Of a stretch of 14,522 nt of DNA, positions 13,360 through 14,522 are shown piece by piece. The position numbers and the translations under genes are program-made. Positions within the stretch are counted from its first letter, which is position 1, and each line of letters opens with the position of its first letter. Below the pieces are notes generated by a model that ran no database searches, was not told the DNA's origin, and saw only the letters and a program-made list of their open reading frames with translations. Source of the DNA: Patescibacteria group bacterium (GTDB lineage: Bacteria; Patescibacteriota; Patescibacteriia; 2-12-FULL-60-25). Where the stretch lies: positions 1-14,522 of the forward strand of contig JAGOUA010000015.1 of assembly GCA_018061485.1 (NCBI GenBank), written 5' to 3'.

Positions 13360-13650
13360 ATGAACCAAGTAGCTGGCGTAAAGCTTTTCGTCGGTGGTAT
13401 TCCTTACCGCATGACCGTTGATGAGCTCCGCGAAGTCTTCTCCCAAGCTGGAGAAGTGGTAGATGTATTCATCCCTATGGACCGTATGACGGGTCGTCCT
13501 CGTGGTTTTGCCTTCGTTACGATGGCTGACCAAGAAGGTGCTGACAAGTCGATCACGATGTTCCATGACCAGGAAGTCGGTGGTCGCCGCATCGCGGTGA
13601 ACATCGCTCGTCCTCTCGAGGATCGTCCACCACGCGACAACCGCATGTAA
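13360..13650 (+). CDS. single-domain RRM RNA-binding protein
   Basis: A 96-residue protein consisting of one RNA recognition motif and a short basic, proline-containing tail (RPLEDRPPRDNRM). RNP2 is KLFVGGIPY (8-16) and RNP1 is RGFAFVTM (48-55), with F10, F50 and F52 as the likely base-stacking aromatics. The order beta-alpha-beta-beta-alpha-beta is easy to trace. Stand-alone RRM proteins of this size are known from cyanobacteria and many uncultivated bacteria; several cyanobacterial ones are cold-induced. ATG 13360 is preferred because homology starts there, but a GTG at 13333 in the same frame would add nine residues (the ORF then reads MKRISSFQP before it). Neither start has a good ribosome binding site, and the leader can fold over the start region. 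Its RNA targets are unknown. Confidence 0.9.
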   Translation: MNQVAGVKLFVGGIPYRMTVDELREVFSQAGEVVDVFIPMDRMTGRPRGFAFVTMADQEGADKSITMFHDQEVGGRRIAVNIARPLEDRPPRDNRM

Positions 13651-13651
13651 T

Positions 13652-13682
13652 AAAAATCCCCACGCATCCGCGTGGGATTTTT
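13652..13682 (+). terminator. terminator of the RRM gene
   Basis: AAAAATCCCCACGC (13652-13665) pairs, with one bulged C, with GCGTGGGATTTTT (13670-13682) around loop ATCC. It follows the stop codon directly and its last T is the first base of the inverted repeat that follows. Confidence 0.88.
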
Positions 13683-13802
13683 AAACCCTCCATACCCGCG
13701 CCTGACTTTGTCGAGCTTTCCGCGAACTCGTCAGCGTACAGGAAGTACGCAGTCCTCGTTTGCTCAAGCTCTTCGCGTCATGCATCGCGTATGGAGGGTT
13801 TA
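13682..13802. repeat. ~120-bp rod-like inverted repeat, copy B
   Basis: Outer arms 13682-13695 and 13789-13802 are perfectly complementary over 14 bp (TAAACCCTCCATAC), extended by GCG pairs after two bulged bases. Inside, GAGCTT (13713-13718) faces AAGCTC (13766-13771), and a central hairpin GCGTAC (13734-13739) / GTACGC (13745-13750) caps the rod. Size, layout and central GTAC hairpin match copy A at 1780-1901; read on the minus strand the core also shares GAGCAA and GTACG-TGA-GA with it. The outer arms of the two copies are unrelated in sequence. Confidence 0.65.
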
Positions 13803-14052
13803 TGGTACATACTCCAGCTCAGCGCTTCGCCATCGTCGCTCGCGAGCGACGTGGCTTCTCATCTCGTCTGAGGGGTTTTACGTTGGATGATTCGGCGAGC
13901 GAGATCTCCTTGAAGGAGGCTTTTCGCAGGGCGACGGCCCGAGAAGTGAGCCGCCTTTTCAGCAGAAAAGGACGGCGTACTCCAGAGAGGGGGCCCCGCT
14001 TGACGAATGGCAGCCCGTCCCGGACCGTGCTACCATTAACAGTAATCTTTCT
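13803..14052 (+). other. unassigned hairpin-rich interval
   Basis: No recognised gene. It holds a perfect 16-nt palindrome GTCGCTCGCGAGCGAC (about 13832-13847), a hairpin CTCCT/AGGAG near 13906, GGGC/GCCC near 13930, and GCCG-CCTTTT / AAAAGG-A-CGGC (about 13950-13975). An ATG at 13802, 4 nt after GGAGG, opens a frame to 14066 (MVHTPAQRFAIVARERRG...), but its end overlaps the Nudix start, it uses AGG/AGA codons rare in the neighbours, and it matches no family I know. It may be a small protein, a structured RNA, or neither. Confidence 0.3.
14028..14036 (+). promoter_or_regulatory. possible extended -10 of the Nudix gene
   Basis: TGC then TACCAT, without a good -35. Start expected near 14043, leaving about ten bases (TAATCTTTCT) before ATG 14053 and no ribosome binding site. 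Confidence 0.4.
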
Positions 14053-14522
14053 ATGCTATCTTTTTTGAAGCAACGTATCGTTGTTCTTGTGTATCCGTTT
14101 GTTCGTTTGTATTGGCGCGTCATGAAGCCAAGGGGCTACGGCGCCCGAGCGATTGTACTACACGATAACCAGATTCTCCTCGTGAAGACCGTTTATGGAA
14201 CCTACTGGGGAACTACTGGAGGTATGATGTCGCGTGGAGAATCGCCGGAGGCCTGCGCTTTGCGCGAACTCAAAGAAGAGACAGGAATAACGGGTGAAAT
14301 TGCGTATAAACTGGGAACATACGCCTCAGCGCAGGAAGGAAAGCGTGACACGATTCATGTGTTTGTGGTGCATGCAGACAAAAAAGACCTTTCTCTAGAA
14401 TGGGAGCTAGCGTCGGCGCAGTGGTTTCCTTTGAATGCATTACCGCAAGATGTTTCTCCGGCAACAAAACGACGTCTCGACGAAATGCGAGCTGGTCAGC
14501 GAGATATGGAAGGTCCTTGGTA
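14053..14522 (+). CDS. Nudix hydrolase (3' end outside the window)
   Basis: At least 156 residues, running off the right edge. The Nudix box is complete: G57, E63, R71-E72, E75-E76 and G78-I79 in GGMMSRGESPEACALRELKE and the following ETGI, which binds the divalent metal that drives cleavage of a nucleoside diphosphate linked to another group. Residues 1-30 (basic and aromatic, KQRIVVLVYPFVRLYWRVMK) precede the first strand GARAIVLHDNQILLVKT. TYWGTTGG (50-57) is a typical lead-in to the box. The box alone does not tell the substrate; candidates include ADP-ribose, dinucleoside polyphosphates or oxidised nucleotides. No terminator or end is visible. ATG 14053 is the first start in frame after the stop at 13888-13890. 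Confidence 0.9.
   Translation, partial: MLSFLKQRIVVLVYPFVRLYWRVMKPRGYGARAIVLHDNQILLVKTVYGTYWGTTGGMMSRGESPEACALRELKEETGITGEIAYKLGTYASAQEGKRDTIHVFVVHADKKDLSLEWELASAQWFPLNALPQDVSPATKRRLDEMRAGQRDMEGPW

Overview
The window looks like a piece of a small-genome bacterium, most likely a Patescibacteria (Candidate Phyla Radiation) member. This is an inference from gene content and style: a short four-domain S1 protein beside bS21, a stand-alone RRM protein, genes packed between compact sigma70-type promoters and hairpin terminators, several starts with no Shine-Dalgarno, and UGA used as stop. No 16S rRNA or phylogenetic marker tree was available, so the lineage is a suggestion only.

Layout. 1-700: possible tail of an upstream gene, then a DedA/VTT membrane protein. 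767-1735: a GC-rich lipoprotein with MopE-type NGLDDNCDG motifs, with its own consensus promoter and a large hairpin terminator; its composition suggests acquisition from a Myxococcota-like source. 1740-1901: a shared terminator and a ~120-bp rod-like inverted repeat. 1900-3753 (-): FtsH protease. 3856-4101 (-): ribosomal protein bS21, divergent from rpsA (4350-5429, +), with face-to-face promoters between them. 5482-12290 (+): an apparent operon of an ECF-like sigma factor, a 1741-residue membrane-anchored alpha-2-macroglobulin-like protein whose gene overlaps the sigma gene by 32 nt, and a membrane-anchored MEMO-family protein 1 nt further on. 12304-13007: thymidine kinase. 13019-13180: tRNA-Leu(UAG). 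13222-13682: RRM RNA-binding protein behind a long leader. 13682-13802: a second rod-like inverted repeat. 13803-14052: unassigned, hairpin-rich. 14053-end: Nudix hydrolase, cut by the window edge.

How the parts may work together. The sigma/macroglobulin/MEMO cluster is the most unusual part. The macroglobulin has about 77 cytoplasmic residues, one membrane helix and a long extracytoplasmic body with a glycine-rich candidate bait region but no thioester motif. With a sigma gene overlapping it, the simplest speculative model is an envelope protease sensor in which the cytoplasmic tail restrains the sigma factor. Three genes or leader ORFs (dedA, ftsH, and a 10-codon ORF ahead of the sigma gene) have a -10 hexamer ending 6-7 nt before an ATG, which predicts leaderless mRNAs. 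The rest is core physiology: translation (S1, bS21, tRNA-Leu), membrane proteolysis (FtsH), nucleotide salvage and clean-up (thymidine kinase, Nudix).
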